Shown: in pieces, positions 45,431 to 57,530 of the stretch
How positions within the stretch are numbered: position 1 is the stretch's first letter
How the letters are laid out: each line of letters starts with the position of its first letter
Assembly (NCBI GenBank): GCA_000827205.1
Contig: KN832554.1
Coordinates: forward strand, 2,256,892-2,320,891
Length of the DNA stretch: 64,000 nt
Direction of reading: 5' to 3'
DNA from: Plicaturopsis crispa FD-325 SS-3
Lineage: Eukaryota; Basidiomycota; Agaricomycetes; Amylocorticiales; Amylocorticiaceae
Translations under genes and position numbers: made by a program
Notes under the pieces: generated by a model
Database searches by the model: none
The model's input: only the letters and a program-made list of their open reading frames with translations
Told to the model about the DNA's origin: nothing

Positions 45431-48400
45431 CTATGCCTCTTCCTCATCCTCGTCCTCGTCAGCTTCGTCTTCGGAAACATCTAGGCCAGCCCCCCGAAGG
45501 CGCTCCTTATCTCGTCTGCGCTTGCTGCTGACCTCGTCCAGCAGGACCAGCAGATCTTCCTGCTCCTTTTCAACCTCAACCCGCTTCTCCTCCGAAGCAC
45601 GTAGCTCTTCCGACAACTTTGCCACTTGACTGTGTGCTGCCGTGAGCTATCAAATTGATGGTCAGTTCAAATAGCCATGCAAGTAGAAGACAGCACGCTG
45701 ACCTCATCGCTGCTGGATGAAGAGGCCTGTTTTAGCTTGGTCTGTAGAGTCTCAATCTCTTGAGCCTGGTTGCGTATAACATCTCGTAATGAGGCGATCA
45801 GCATGGCGCTTTCGGCACTTTGTCCTGATATGGGGGAAGTCTAAGATAACGAATCTCACGCAAGCAAAAAAAGCACACCTGCAGTGGATGACAGAGCATT
45901 GGGATCAGCGGCAAAACCGCGCTGTACCGTGTCTAGAGCAATTGTCGGTTGTTGAGCGAGAAAAGAGGAGGCCGCAGGCCAGAGGCTTACAGTAGTTGGA
46001 CTTCCAGAAGTCTACGAAGGCCCAATCAAACCAGATCTCGCCCTCGCTCTCGGTCACGGGTTTAAGCCCTGGGTGCAGATTTGTTGCAGAGGGATATGGT
46101 AGGACAATGGAGTCGGGGCCGATGGCTTTGAAGCGCTCATCCTCCCTAAGGCGCACCATCCGACCGACCAGGTTGTCGACACCCAGCCTATTGAGGATCG
46201 GGTGTATTGTGGATCGTGTAATCTCGCCTGGATCCCTGTTATACTCGTAGCATATTCCTAGAAGGAATGCACACAGTCCGGGAACCACAACGTCGACTTC
46301 CGACGTCTGATTTGCAGGCTCAACAAGCTGGAATGAACACAGGCGAATATGAGTGACATGCAGAGCACGGAACGACGGATCTTACGCACGACACCTAGGC
46401 CACCGGCCTCAAGAAACTCCCGTACCGCCTTGGGATCTTCCCAAAGCCACTGTGATAGAAAGCAGAGGTACGCGACCACAACACGGTTCCACTCGCGTGC
46501 TTCCCGTTCCGATGTATCTGACCGCGCGCGTGACAGGAAAGACAGGGACAGATTTTCGCTCAATATCTGCAATAGGGTCTGTGGCTCGTCCTCCTCCTCG
46601 ACGGGCAAAGGCTCTACCGGTGGCGGGGGCGCGCCATCTGCTGGAACAAAAAATGCGCCCGGTTCGGTGCTTGGTTCAGCGGATACCGATGGAGGGGTGA
46701 TGGAGCGTGCGAGGGCTTTTGCTTGGGGGGATCCCCGGAGAAGGTGAGCGAAGAGTAGTGTGGCAAAATGTGTGGACGTCACGGCGGCGATATCCAACGG
46801 TGAGCTAGGCGGCACAATGAGCGCGTGTAATAGGGGAGTAATAGGTGGAGGATCGTCTGTGGTTTGTGGTCAGATGATTATAGATATCGAAGGCCAAGAC
46901 CTACTTGAGCCTTCAGGTGGAAGCATTGCCTGAACGATGGCTTGTCGTATCTCCTCTCTGCGGGAGAAGTTCTAGTAGGCGTTAGCAGATGTGAGGCTAG
47001 GCGAAATAACAGCTACCTCGAATACGGCAACAGCAACTCCGCGCAGCTCCAAGCCGTCCTGTTGTCGCTTTCCGTTATCCAGTCCATTGTATTCGCCGTG
47101 TAGAACAAGCTCGACGAGGGCGTCGAGGGCAGAAGCGGGCTCGAGACGGTCCCATTCTTCCCCGTTTGTCTCGGGCACAGGCATGTAAGGTGTCACTGTA
47201 ATCTCCGATAACGGGAAGTCGAGGTTTGTTGGCAGCATCCGCAGAGCCTAACGCGCTTGGTGAGTACATCTGAAGCAAGCACTTTTGTGTATCTTACCTG
47301 TGTTTTGAGGCGTGTTGGCGCGTTCGACGCTAGAGCGATCTCCACAAGGCATCGTAGAAATGCGGATGATTCATGGGTCTGAGGTAGCGTTCAGGATGTT
47401 GTCGATTAACACAAACACTGCTTACATTACCACCCTTCGAACCGACAAGCATTCCCATCACACCGATCACCAGTGCAGCGTTCGCTTGTTTTTGTTCATC
47501 CCAGAATTGGAGTGCAAATTCCTGAGGCGCTGGTTCGTGAATCTGCAGTTGCGGCGGGAAGAGCAGCAGCTGACAGAGGACAGGAGGGAGCGGCGTTTCC
47601 CTAAAATAGCTCTGCAAGAACATGAGTCCAATCCCCTTGTGACGCGACACTCGTTGTGTAGTACCTGATTCGAGGAATTGAAGCGAAGAAGCCCATCAAG
47701 GCAATTGAGAGCGTCTTGCGCGACTACGCCGCCCTCGACGCCGCCTTCCTGCGTGATGGTATTGAATAGCTTTTCGAACGCCCCTTCAAATGCCAGTATT
47801 TTCTGTATATCGGGGCTCTGAGAAATGAGGGACTGAACCATGGTGATGGCCTCTGCAACCTGCCTTAGCATAGGCAAATGCAGACTAACGCTCAGACTTA
47901 CCATTCCTGATAATTTCACGTTTGTCCTCCAGGACCGCAATCACACTGGCTGGTCCCGCAGATGCCTTGAGAAAATAACCCTGCACCACCTGGCGCCGGT
48001 GCTGCAGCAACGTCGATAGGTACTGCAAGGTCGCGAAACGCGTGTAGAAATTCGTGTCGGCGAGGAGCGTGAATAGCGTGTGCGTGGGCTTCTCTATCGA
48101 CAGCACATAGTCGATGTGCTTGTACGCAAGCTCCCTCGAGGCTGGCGGGGCACCATCTTCGACCTCGCACAACGTGTTCAGCGTCTCGAGCACCGCTTTA
48201 CCGATATCCGCGTCGACTTCGGCGTCGTTCTGCAGAACCTCGAGCAGACCAGGGAGTGCGCGCTCCCCGACGTCTTGCTTCCAGTCCCGAGAGAGGCCCT
48301 TGAGCGAGAGAACAGCTGCGCGCCGGTCTGCTAATAGTGTAGCTGGCGAGAGTCGGTCACTGAGTCTTCCGATGGTGTCTGCTGCGGTCTGGGGAGCTCC

Positions 48401-48445
48401 AGTTGGACCACGCAGCGCATTGTAAGTCTGATTGAAGAAATCCAT
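45431..48445 (-). CDS. USO1: Vesicle tethering protein Uso1/p115
   Basis: ER-to-Golgi tether of the Uso1/p115 family. The start at 48445 reads MDFFNQTYNALRGPTGAPQT, the conserved fungal N-terminus, then an armadillo-like head: RRAAVLSLKGLSRDWKQDVG, ALPGLLEVLQNDAEVD, HIDYVLSIEKPTHTLFTLLA and TNFYTRFATLQYLSTLLQHR. Further head blocks are WLWEDPKAVREFLEAGG, LCAFLLGICYEYNRDPGEIT and HPILNRLGVDNLVGRMVRLR. The C-terminus is a short coiled coil (SEELRASEEKRVEVEKEQED) and an acidic tail (SEDEADEDEDEEEA), as in p115. The coiled coil is much shorter than yeast Uso1's. About ten introns; frame intact. Identification is secure. Confidence 0.92.
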
Positions 48446-49054
48446 CGCCCTCTGAGCTTCCCTCAGTGAATTCCCTTGGCCTGGGCAGCGTAATTCGTGG
48501 TCAAGAGCTGGGCAGTGTCAAGCAGTGTGCACTGTCAGTGTGCCAAGCGTGCGGTGTACGACGCGCTTGCCGTCGCCGGGAAGTATCAGGCCCACTTTCC
48601 GAAGTCCGCGCCGAATCGCAGCGGGCGGGAGGTGCGAGTGCCAGTGGGCAGGGCATGGAGTTGTGATTCACTGAGACGAGGAGACATGGTGTATGACATT
48701 AATAGCAAGGTGCGACGGTATCTAAAGCTACGGAATCCTCTTGCGTACGTATACATGTATAACGGGTTTCCCACTGGCAGCAAACAGCGCGATAAACGAA
48801 ACGATAAGTGGTAGATTCAACTCTGGAGAGGGGAGGGGGGAGCCTGAGAAGGAGGAGATGTGATAGTGGTGACAGCGCCGGAAATAAGGGATACAGCGTA
48901 CAAATGTCGAAAAATGACCAGTCAATACATACCTACAACAAGAATAAGGAAAAACACTGGAAAAGCGCTCTTGATAGTACATTCCGCGATAACGTCTAGC
49001 AGTCGATTCTTCCTGTCCGTTGTAGCGTCATAGACGCCAGAGCGGCTCGCTCGC
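48446..49054. other. Intergenic, no gene seen
   Basis: USO1 promoter and 3' end of the next gene. Two overlapping frames in different registers, neither with bias. Confidence 0.4.
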
Positions 49055-51054
49055 TCAGAAAGCACGTCCGACGCCTAGCGCATCTGTGTATCGTTCCCAT
49101 AGCGCCTGCCGTGATTTGGTGTTGCCGATCGTCGCTGCAAACTGTATGACCCTCCATACATCCTGGAACGAGCTTGCAAGCCCGAAGCTTATTCGCACGA
49201 CACCTGCAGACAAGGACATAGAGCAGCTTGAGTACTTGGCACTGGTCTGCGAAAGAATACAGCACACCTAGCTCGCGGCCCACGGCACACTCGAAGTCTT
49301 TCAGCGTCACGCCGGGGTAGAGCTGACACATGTCTTCTTGGACGCCAAGTATTGCTGCTGCACCTCCCGGGTTGCACATGCATCCAGTCCTGAGCGAGAT
49401 GTTCTTCACTGTTGCTGCGTACTCGATGAACGCGTTCGAAATCATGTCGCCGGAGGCCTAGCATAGTCACGTAGTCAGAATGATAGGTATCTGACACGAG
49501 GGCATATGACTGTGGACTCACCGAGACAAATATCAGGGATACTGTCGAGCCGGTGTCCGCTTGCTCACCGACGGTGCGTAGACGTCGCTTCGGTAGTTTT
49601 GACAAAATCTGGACAACAGGTTTGTCTGTGTTGTCGTGTCGAAGACGCAGCAATGACGACGTGAGGAAATGCATGAGCGACGAGAGACGGAGGGGCAGGA
49701 ACGGCTGGTATGCCGACAAAAAACGCAAGCCATCCGTCACAGCGGGAAGATTCAGATAGTTGATTGTCCCATCCTGATGACTCGTCAGAAACTAATTAAT
49801 GGCATATGACGAGTCTAGCTCGCGCACCTCGAATTGCTCATGGAGATCGCGGGCCATGGTGACAATGTTCCCGGGGACCTGGACCACATCCACCGTGCCG
49901 CCGGCAAACCACGGGCGTTGGAGTTTCGCTAAGAATGACTTCTTGACCACAAGTGCGCCGACGCCCGTAGGGAAGCCAAACATCTTGTAAAAGCTGATTG
50001 CCATTGCGTCCACTGGAGTTTCTGTCAGCGAGACGACAGATGTTGCAGCAAGGGCAGCAGCGTCCAGAAGAGTATAATATCCGAGAGACGAGGCATATTG
50101 GGCTACCGACATCGGATTTTTGCAATTCGATATATTCGAGAGTCCCGTCATCGCGAATAGGCTTGGCGTCGTGTCTCGCGAGCGCGGGCGACTGCGCACA
50201 AGGACATCCTAAGGAAGTATGAGATTCGGTTCTATACTTGGAAAGAGAACACACGTACCTTGGCATAGGCCACGTCAAAGCCGCCGTGGTCGGTGGCATC
50301 GATATAGCAGACATTGGCCCCGCGACGGGTCGCAAACTGCCTGATGCCGTGGACACTGTTGTGGGAGTCTGCACCCAGGACATAGGTACTGCCCTCAGCA
50401 AATGGAAAAGATTCGCCGACGAGCTTCAAGGCGCCGGTCGCGTTAGCTGTGAAGATGACGGTGTATTCGGGAGGCGCCCGGAAGAATGTTAGAACAGCGG
50501 CTCTTGCTTCGCTGGCACAATCGGACGATAGCTTCGACCTACAAAATGGGACAAGCAGTCGTTAGGCGAGCAGCGTTTTGGGTACAAAGGAGGATGACGT
50601 ACGCGTTACTGACTGAGTGCGTATTCCCTAAAATGCTCTTCTTCAGGAAATCTGTGTGCACGCGGATAAGGCTCTCCGGATATAGCGAGCCGCCCATGTA
50701 ATCGCAGTACGCCTCGCCGGTCTGCTCCAGTCGAGAGAAGTCCGTGCGTCTCAGCGTGTCGAGAATCCAGGTGAGCTGGTATTCAGGAAAATGCTTTAGG
50801 AACGCCTTGTATGCAAGTGCGGCATTCTCGTCGACTATGTTGGCTGCCGGCGGTGTGTATGCGACAGCGGGCAGACGAGTGAATTCGGATCGGTCGAACT
50901 TCTCGTTCACGAAAGTCTCCGTCTGTGATGGAAGCGAGCTCGTGAACGACGCGTTCGACGTGCAGCCCTTGAGAGTGAGTCCCATCGTGACATGAGAGGG
51001 ACGGCGCGACACCGCGTGGACCTTTTCCGAGCGCGAGGACTGTGCGTTGCCCAT
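49055..51054 (-). CDS. Molybdenum cofactor sulfurase-like PLP enzyme (no MOSC domain)
   Basis: Fold type I PLP enzyme (aminotransferase class V) like the N-terminal half of HxB/MOCOS. Start MGNAQSSRSEKVHAVSRRPS at 51054. Conserved features: GEAYCDYMGGSLYPESLIRV, FLKKSILGNTHSVSN, YTVIFTANATGALKLVGESF, the cofactor lysine in SFYKMFGFPTGVGAL, and the Cys-containing ISLRTGCMCNPGGAA (the persulfide Cys of cysteine desulfurases). The C-terminus is GRAF at 49055, directly after VVRISFGLASSFQDVWRVIQ. The MOSC domain of full-length MoCo sulfurases is absent, so the enzyme is a stand-alone sulfurase-like domain. Substrate and partner unknown. Several introns; frame intact. Confidence 0.85.
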
Positions 51055-51398
51055 GGCGAAGAGCGAGGGGAATGGGCGGGAGGAGGAACAGGAGGGGACG
51101 GGGAGGGCAGGACATTATGTTTGAACGTATATATACCATTTCAGGACGGGGACAGTCCCAAAGGCGATGTTGTATATGCATATGGATGCGGCAGCCACCA
51201 CGGCTGCAGGTGTCCCACTGGTCGATACAACGCTCCCTGATCTAGGAAAAGTCAGCTCTCGACCTCCCCCCCTTCACATGATGGCTCCGAAAAACGCACA
51301 GATGTCGAACAAGGGACCGGTAGGCTACCCGCGCCCCGAAAAAATGACCAAATTGACGGCACTCGTTGGTCAGCTTTGTTCCATTCAGAGCAGCTGGA
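51055..51398. other. Intergenic, no gene seen
   Basis: Short AT/GC-mixed gap; no supported frame. Confidence 0.35.
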
Positions 51399-52480
51399 TC
51401 ACAGAGACTGGCCGGAGAGATGCTGTACGCGGTACAAAAGAAGGGATAACATCCATGTCAGGCGATGGCGCCTCAGATGCTCGATGATCTGCCAGCCCGC
51501 TTCATCGAGGACGGACGTCGAAATGCCCACGATGATTTTCGCGGACTTTGCGCACGGGGTGGCGTTAGAGTTTTCCGTGTCAGCGGCACTGCCATATATG
51601 TACCTCCGTGGCCCGCGCATCGTCCTGAACGACCTCAAACGTGATATCGGATAGCAAGGGTGCAAAGTTGAACAGCGCCTTGTTCCTCTGATATACACAC
51701 TGAAACGCAGTACACGAGCGATGAGAACGGTTATCCTTAGCGTCGGACGTTGTTCAGACGCCTTCCATGATGCATTCCACACCTTCATACTAGCCACGCC
51801 ATAAACAGGTTGCATTCAGAACGAGGCCCACGAATCGAAGACCTTCAAGCCGCATTGCGCCATTGAAACCTGCAATAGAAAATGTGGCGGCATGCCACGA
51901 CAAGAGACGCTCACATGATTACAACATAGCCCTTGTGCTGTACTCGTTCTCTTAGGGCACATACAGACTGGCCGTAACGGGGGATTCTTGAGGGAGGAGC
52001 TGATAGACAAGAGCCAAGTTGCTGATGCGGTGCCAACCGTGCTCCCCGAGAAATGAAGAACGGAGGGCCTGAAAAGCGGTGACTGACATATGCAAGATGA
52101 TAGACGTATCGGCGGATGTGTATCGCTCCGCTCGATCGGCTGATCCTTCATTAAGACACGAATCGAAGAGAGGCTTGAGCCTCCGAAAGGCGATGCCAAT
52201 TCGTATAGCGCGAGGAGCAAATATTCGGGCTTAGCTTGGCCATATACGGCACAGCGCGAGGGACAGCCGTCGACAGGGCGAATAACATGAACAATGATGG
52301 AGCGCAATGGATATCTCGGTGCATGTCGAGCAACCCTTCTGTGTGAAATCAGCTTAAAGCGTTGATACAAATGGACAGCTCCACAGGACGTACGGTAATT
52401 TCTGATATGGATGTTTGCTACTCCTGGTGCATAGAATACGAGGATACGAGACATAGAGCGAAGCATGTACGACATGATAT
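51399..52480 (-). CDS. Possible hypothetical (F-box/LRR-like) gene, uncertain
   Basis: Minus-strand segments read like one multi-exon gene. From upstream: RILVFYAPGVANIHI (52440), FRRLKPLFDSCLNEGSADRA (about 52180) with FQALRSSFLGEHGWHRISNL (52050), GFNGAMRLEGLRFVGLVLNA (about 51870), LFNFAPLLSDITFEVVQDDA (51680) and SAKIIVGISTSVLDEAGWQI (51550), the last joined through a GT-AG intron of 58 nt. The GC3 of the last exon is high. Spaced short leucine-rich stretches recall Agaricomycete F-box/LRR proteins, but no F-box is visible. I could not find a consistent start. It may be a real gene, a fragment, or a decaying one. Confidence 0.3.
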
Positions 52481-52760
52481 CAGCGGCCGCGTATCATGGT
52501 GAGCACCGTGGGCTCGAATGGTGACAGCGATGACCGAGCGGAGGCCGCTTTCCGAGATGGGTTGCACTTGGCTGGCGCAGGTTGCCCGTAGACGTCCGTC
52601 CCTCGCGTTAGCACAATGGACAATTCCCCCCAGGCGCGGAGGCCACGAGCCTCCAAATCTAGTATATCGCACAGATCTTAGATCAAGCGACAAACATGGA
52701 AGAACGCACTCCAAACGCCGGAGAATGTTCCAGGACTGAGAACCTAAATTAATTATCAAC

Positions 52761-53132
52761 ATGGAGGATTCTCGAGGGGTACTGTTGCGGCCCTGTATGG
52801 ACACCACTCACCGCATCCCAGGACCACGCATTCCAAAATTCACAGTCAGTTTCTCGCGAGCACAAGACCTAGGAACGACGGCGATCAACATAAACACATG
52901 TCGTTCGTCCAAGCAGAGAGCCACGGTCGACATAACGGTCGTGCTGTCCTTGCGTGGGCGCCACATTGCAGTGTACGAAGTTAGATGCGAATGGGGGACA
53001 GAAGTGGATGGCCGTCGCTTAGCTTCAACCCCTGGCAAACGCAAAGGCACGCAGGATGCTGTGACAGGGCACTCTGACTTTGAGTACTTCTGTACCGTGA
53101 CAGACTCCAGGTGCAGGCCCTTCTGGATGTGA
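52761..53132 (+). CDS. Possible small ORF (123 aa)
   Basis: Uninterrupted frame MEDSRGVLLRPCMDTTHRI to RCRPFWM with moderate codon bias (IPKFTVSFSRAQDLGTTAIN, then VDITVVLSLRGRHIAVYEVR). No homology recognised. Low confidence; the segment is otherwise gene-poor. Confidence 0.2.
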   Translation: MEDSRGVLLRPCMDTTHRIPGPRIPKFTVSFSRAQDLGTTAININTCRSSKQRATVDITVVLSLRGRHIAVYEVRCEWGTEVDGRRLASTPGKRKGTQDAVTGHSDFEYFCTVTDSRCRPFWM

Positions 53133-54164
53133 TGATCGCAGTGATATCACGATCGACACGTACGCAGCGTCCGTCCATGGGCACGGTGAGCATCGTGCGG
53201 AGGTATCAGGATCATTTGAAGGGCGTGTGTATGCCTCGAGGATACTGGGAGGCAGGTGAGTCAGATCATTGGTTACCCATTGAATGCCTGGGAGTCTGAA
53301 CATAAGTACTTACCGCTTACTGGATTTGAATGCAATTATAGTTCAGACTTCGTGCATCCATACATTGGCATCGGAACCCCGGGGTGAATTGGGCGGGCCG
53401 AACGGGAAAAATCTGCAGTCTTCCCCAAGGATCCCTTATCCCATAGAGCGCTGTCTAGGCGCTTCACAGACGGAAAGCGTAGAATCAAACCGGAAGGGTG
53501 ACTGGAGTTCGGGATGGAAGTTCAGCGTAATTTTGGGTGTCAACTTCGTGCAGACATTTGAAGAGCATCGGAGCACGGTGTATTATTCCATAACATGCCC
53601 TATAGCTAGAGCGTATGAAATAAAAGCAGAAAGAAAGCAGGAGGTTACACTGTCAGACTCAGACTGACAGTACTTGAGAGACAGTTCAGAGTTGGTTCAG
53701 AGTCGAGTTCGGCCAGAGACATACGGCAGCTTCGTCACGAGAATCAGACCGAATTCCGATTTGGCAAGTGCCGCTGCAGCGACGATCGCGACTTTGCCTT
53801 GGAGAAACTTTTCCTTCTTATACTTTTGTCTAATCCATCGACAAAATAGTATTGCTATCCATTTTGCCCTAGGATACGGAAAAGAAACACGGTGTGAACG
53901 AACCGAAAACACTAACACTGTGCGGTGGCAGAGGTATGTTTCGGCCACCTGGTCGAATAATATCATCATACTCAGTACTGAATCAATCATGCAGATCGAA
54001 TTACCTATACCCTACTCCTTGCCTGACTGAACTGGGCTCCAGTAGCCTTATTCAATCTGGCTTACCGTCTCGCAAATATTAAGGCCAAAAAACACCTCCC
54101 CCTCATACCGCTCTCGCCCAAGGAACAGTTCTCTCATAATCTCAGCCGTTTCGTGATCGCGGCC
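53133..54164. other. Intergenic, no gene seen
   Basis: AT-richer stretch upstream of the pseudouridine synthase. It contains a 7-bp inverted repeat, CTGTCAG...CTGACAG (53651-53671). No supported gene. Confidence 0.35.
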
Positions 54165-56319
54165 ATGTCTTCCGAGTCAGCGCCGCCCGCTATCGCGAAA
54201 CCAGGCCTCAAGAAGATCGCCCCGTACTGGTATCCGTACACAACGATGGCTAAGGGACGGTGGTTCGGGAGGGAGCTGCTGGAGATTGTGTCGACAGAAT
54301 TTCGCGATCGGTCGATGGAATTCTATGTGCGTCCACCCTGCGGATGGCTAGAATGAGCTCACGTGTGTTCATCAAAGTTTTAACAGAGGTACGCGCTGGA
54401 ATCCGGAGTGACGACTGTGAACGGTCAACCCGCAAAGCCCGACTTGATCATAAGGAACGGGGACAGAATAGAGTGCGTAATTTTACCTGCCGCGCATTGG
54501 GAAAGAAGTATACCAAACGTCTTGCTGCGCAGAAACGTGGTACACAAACATGAGCCTCCAGTCACATCGACTCCCGTCAAAGTGCTGTTCGAAGACCCGG
54601 ACCACGAGTACATAGTCGTTAATAAACCGGGGAGCATCGTTCGTCCGTCCGCTCTTCTCAGCCCACCTCCCTTGCTCACCGCTCACTCGCCGTATCCGTA
54701 GCCCGTACACGCCACTGGCAGATATTTCAGAAACAGCCTCATTGAAATTCTGCAAGACAGTTTTGGGTACAAGAAAGTCTACAGTGAGTCACCTCCGTTA
54801 TATATCATCGTCTCCTCCCCTGACCATATCGCAGCTATTAATCGACTCGATAGACTAACCTCGGGCCTGATGATAATACCACTTAATTCACGGATGGCAC
54901 GTAAACTGACGCTAGAGTTCACGTCTGGAACCGTTCAAAAGGAGTACGTGGCCAGATGCCTGGGTAAATTTCCTGAGTAAGTGTTTTACTTGGTGAGCAA
55001 GGCGGTTAGAACTCACGTATGTAGGGGCGAGGTCATATGCGAGGAACCCCTCTTGACAGTGGATCGCCAAATGGGCCTGAACATCGTGCACCCGGAAGGA
55101 AAGGTGCGCCTGCTCGACATTGACTTGCCCCCTACCTTCACTCAATCTTCTTCGTAGCACGCAAAGACAGTGTTTAAGTTTATACGATATGACGCGAATA
55201 CAGATACAAGTGTCATCCACTGTATGTCACGTTCAACTGACTCAGTATGGGCAACATGCATATATCAATTATTTTCAACAGGTCGACCACTGACAGGACG
55301 ATGTATGTTGCCATCGAAGCACGGAGTTTACCTTGCCCACTAATTTCATATCTTGTTCTGAAGCGCATCAAATAAGGGTTCACCTTCAATTCCTCGGGCA
55401 TCCTGTCGCCAATGATTCGGTCTACAGCGAAACGAAGATATGGGTACGTAGCCCTCCCACATTTTTGCCGACTCGACACTAAACCGACCCTCCAGGGCCC
55501 ACAATTAGGCAAAGGCGGCGTCGACATCGTCCCTACCGATGAGCGCATAGCGCCAGCGCCCCTCCCGCATGTTGCGGCAGACACAACTAGCGCATCGGGA
55601 TCTACACCATCCCGCACCCATGGGTTGGCAGAACAAAAACTGACAAAGGACCCAGATGCCGCACCGTCGAAATTGATGCCGCGGGAAACGGGGGAAGACA
55701 TAGGAATGGGATCGCCCGTGCCCCTGTCCCTCGAGGCCGTAGGCATCATCACACGTTTGCGCAATATGAAGGTTAGCCGTCGTATCTGCAGCCATCGAGA
55801 GCACGTGCTCATAGCTCATAGGACGAAGACGAAGACTGGAGTCGCTGGCGCGACGTCGTGTTTCACGCTAAAGGCGCATTGACGCCAAAGGAGGAGGAGG
55901 TCAGCGCCCTTCGCAAACCTCTTCCCCCGCATAATCAGCGGAAACGTGGTGGGCCTGCGTTTTCTGAGGAATCGAAGCGGAAATGGTCGCAGACGGTGGC
56001 TGCTGACCTAGCTACCGTGGAATCACCCCAACCGGAGGACGCGTCGCCGCCACCAGAGGAAGCGTCCGCCCTCCCCCCTCCGGTACCGCAATTGACGCCA
56101 TCTGAGGCTCTCGAGAAGGCTACAGAACTGGATGCGACAACTGCGACAACAGATGGCATGACATATTGCCCGGAGTGTTACATGCCTCTGCACCCAGATC
56201 CGAAACCAGAAAAGCTTTACATATTTCTGCATGCCCTACGGTACACGACGAGCCTGGGGTCTTTCGAGACGGAGATGCCCGAGTGGACAGCCGAGGGTTG
56301 GACATGGGATAGAGATTGA
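54165..56319 (+). CDS. PUS9: tRNA pseudouridine synthase, RluA family (Pus9-type)
   Basis: Isomerises uridine to pseudouridine in tRNA (Pus9: position 32; a DRAP-deaminase-fused RIB2 relative is the alternative). Order: an S4-like N-terminus (MAKGRWFGRELLEIVSTEFR, then YALESGVTTVNGQPAKPDLI), the EYIVVNKPGSI strand and PVHATGRYFRNSLIEILQ. The catalytic loop is INRLDRLTSGLM (Asp kept; the usual His before RLD is Asn). Then VQKEYVARCLGKFPE and the substrate loop, spliced as RPLTGRSHQIRVHLQFLGHP. The C-terminal ~200 residues are acidic/Pro-rich and end DGMTYCPECYMPLHPDPKPE (CxxC) and TAEGWTWDRD. At least nine introns. Assigned to Pus9 because the S4-like N-terminus and long C-terminus match. Confidence 0.85.
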
Positions 56320-56486
56320 TCAACTACCTACTTATACTTCCTATCCGACGAGAGCATGCATATGGTCCTGTCCAAAGTTCGCAATTAGAGGGGCTGAGAA
56401 CGACTATGTAAGTGAGGTTTATATTATGTGCACAACGGCGATACAACGGACAGCCCGGGGGGGGACAAAGATAGGTATGGCATTCA

Positions 56487-57530
56487 TCACTGCGGGGAAC
56501 ATACGACATCAGTATACAGCGGGCACACACGCACTCAGTTGGGCGTACCTTAATGAATTTCTGCATGAACTTCCTAGCAAAGGCGAAAACATGTCAGATA
56601 ATGCAGCACATGAGGAAGGGGCACACGTACTTATGAAACTCAGTCCGAAGTAGATCATTGACGAAGCCAGGATTGCCTTTGTCTCGACTCGACATCGCTT
56701 GATTTTTAAATATCAAGTCTGGCCAATGCGAATACATTCAGCGCATGTTTAAATGAACCAACCAAGCGGACAACACGTACCGTCGTCCCACCGCCTCTTC
56801 ACAGCAAATGTCCCTGGAACAGTGGTGTTGACACCCCCTGGTGTCTGTTGACCAAGCGCTGCGGCAAGATTCAGTAACGGATTCGCGGTAGCAATCTCAG
56901 CATCCCGTTCTGCAGCCGCCGAAGCTGACTGCTCTCGTTCCTGCCGTGCCTTCTCCTCAGCGCGTTCTCGCTTTATTTTCTCCAGTTCCCGTAACAGCTC
57001 TGCTGTATCGTCTTCTTCGTCGTCCGAGTCCTCGTCACTGCCACGAGAAATGATAAATACGCGATATAGCACACGAGGAGCCGAAACGCACCTTTCGTCT
57101 TCGTCTTTCTCCTCGTCTTTCGCCTTATCCCCCTTCTCGCCCGACTCGTCTTCATCGTCATCATCCTTGTCCAAATCTATTGCCTGCTGTAACATTTTCC
57201 TCCGTTTGTTCGCCTCTTCGTCCGCTGGGCCATCTTCCAAAGCAAGTGGTGGCAAACCCTCCGCTTTCCGCTTCTTATTCCTGGCTTCCTGCTCAGCGGC
57301 CAAGAGCTCAGCCCGCAGATCCCGCTTCGCGACGTCGGATGCAGCCGTTTGACCTGGTTGGCTAAGTACATAGATCCGTAAGCCAAAGCGCGCCCGAAAG
57401 CACAGTTGGCGATTTACCGAAATTTCAGCTTGGTGTGGGCTGCCATGTCCCTGACGGAAAACTGGCGCGAGCCGCCCTTCACATCCTTTGCCTGCGCGGG
57501 ATCCCATGTCGGTCTGTGGGCTGTCGACAT
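56487..57530 (-). CDS. CWC15: Pre-mRNA splicing factor Cwc15
   Basis: NineTeen-complex-associated spliceosome protein (S. pombe Cwf15, human AD-002). The start at 57530 gives MSTAHRPTWDPAQAKDVKGG and RQFSVRDMAAHTKLKFR, the canonical N-terminal signature. The middle is acidic/Lys-rich (Asp/Glu runs) with ETAELLRELEKIKRERAEEK-like coiled coil (DDTAELLRELEKIKRERAEE). The conserved C-terminus is RRWDDDLIFKNQ and FVNDLLRTEFHKKFMQKFIK. An intron after FIK (AAG|GTACGC to CCGCAG|TGA) puts the stop codon in its own exon, 56487-56489. The frame is intact. Identification secure. Confidence 0.9.

Noticed and set aside
53651-53671. 7-bp inverted repeat CTGTCAG/CTGACAG
   Set aside because: Too short to support a terminal repeat of an element; no target-site duplication or transposase nearby.
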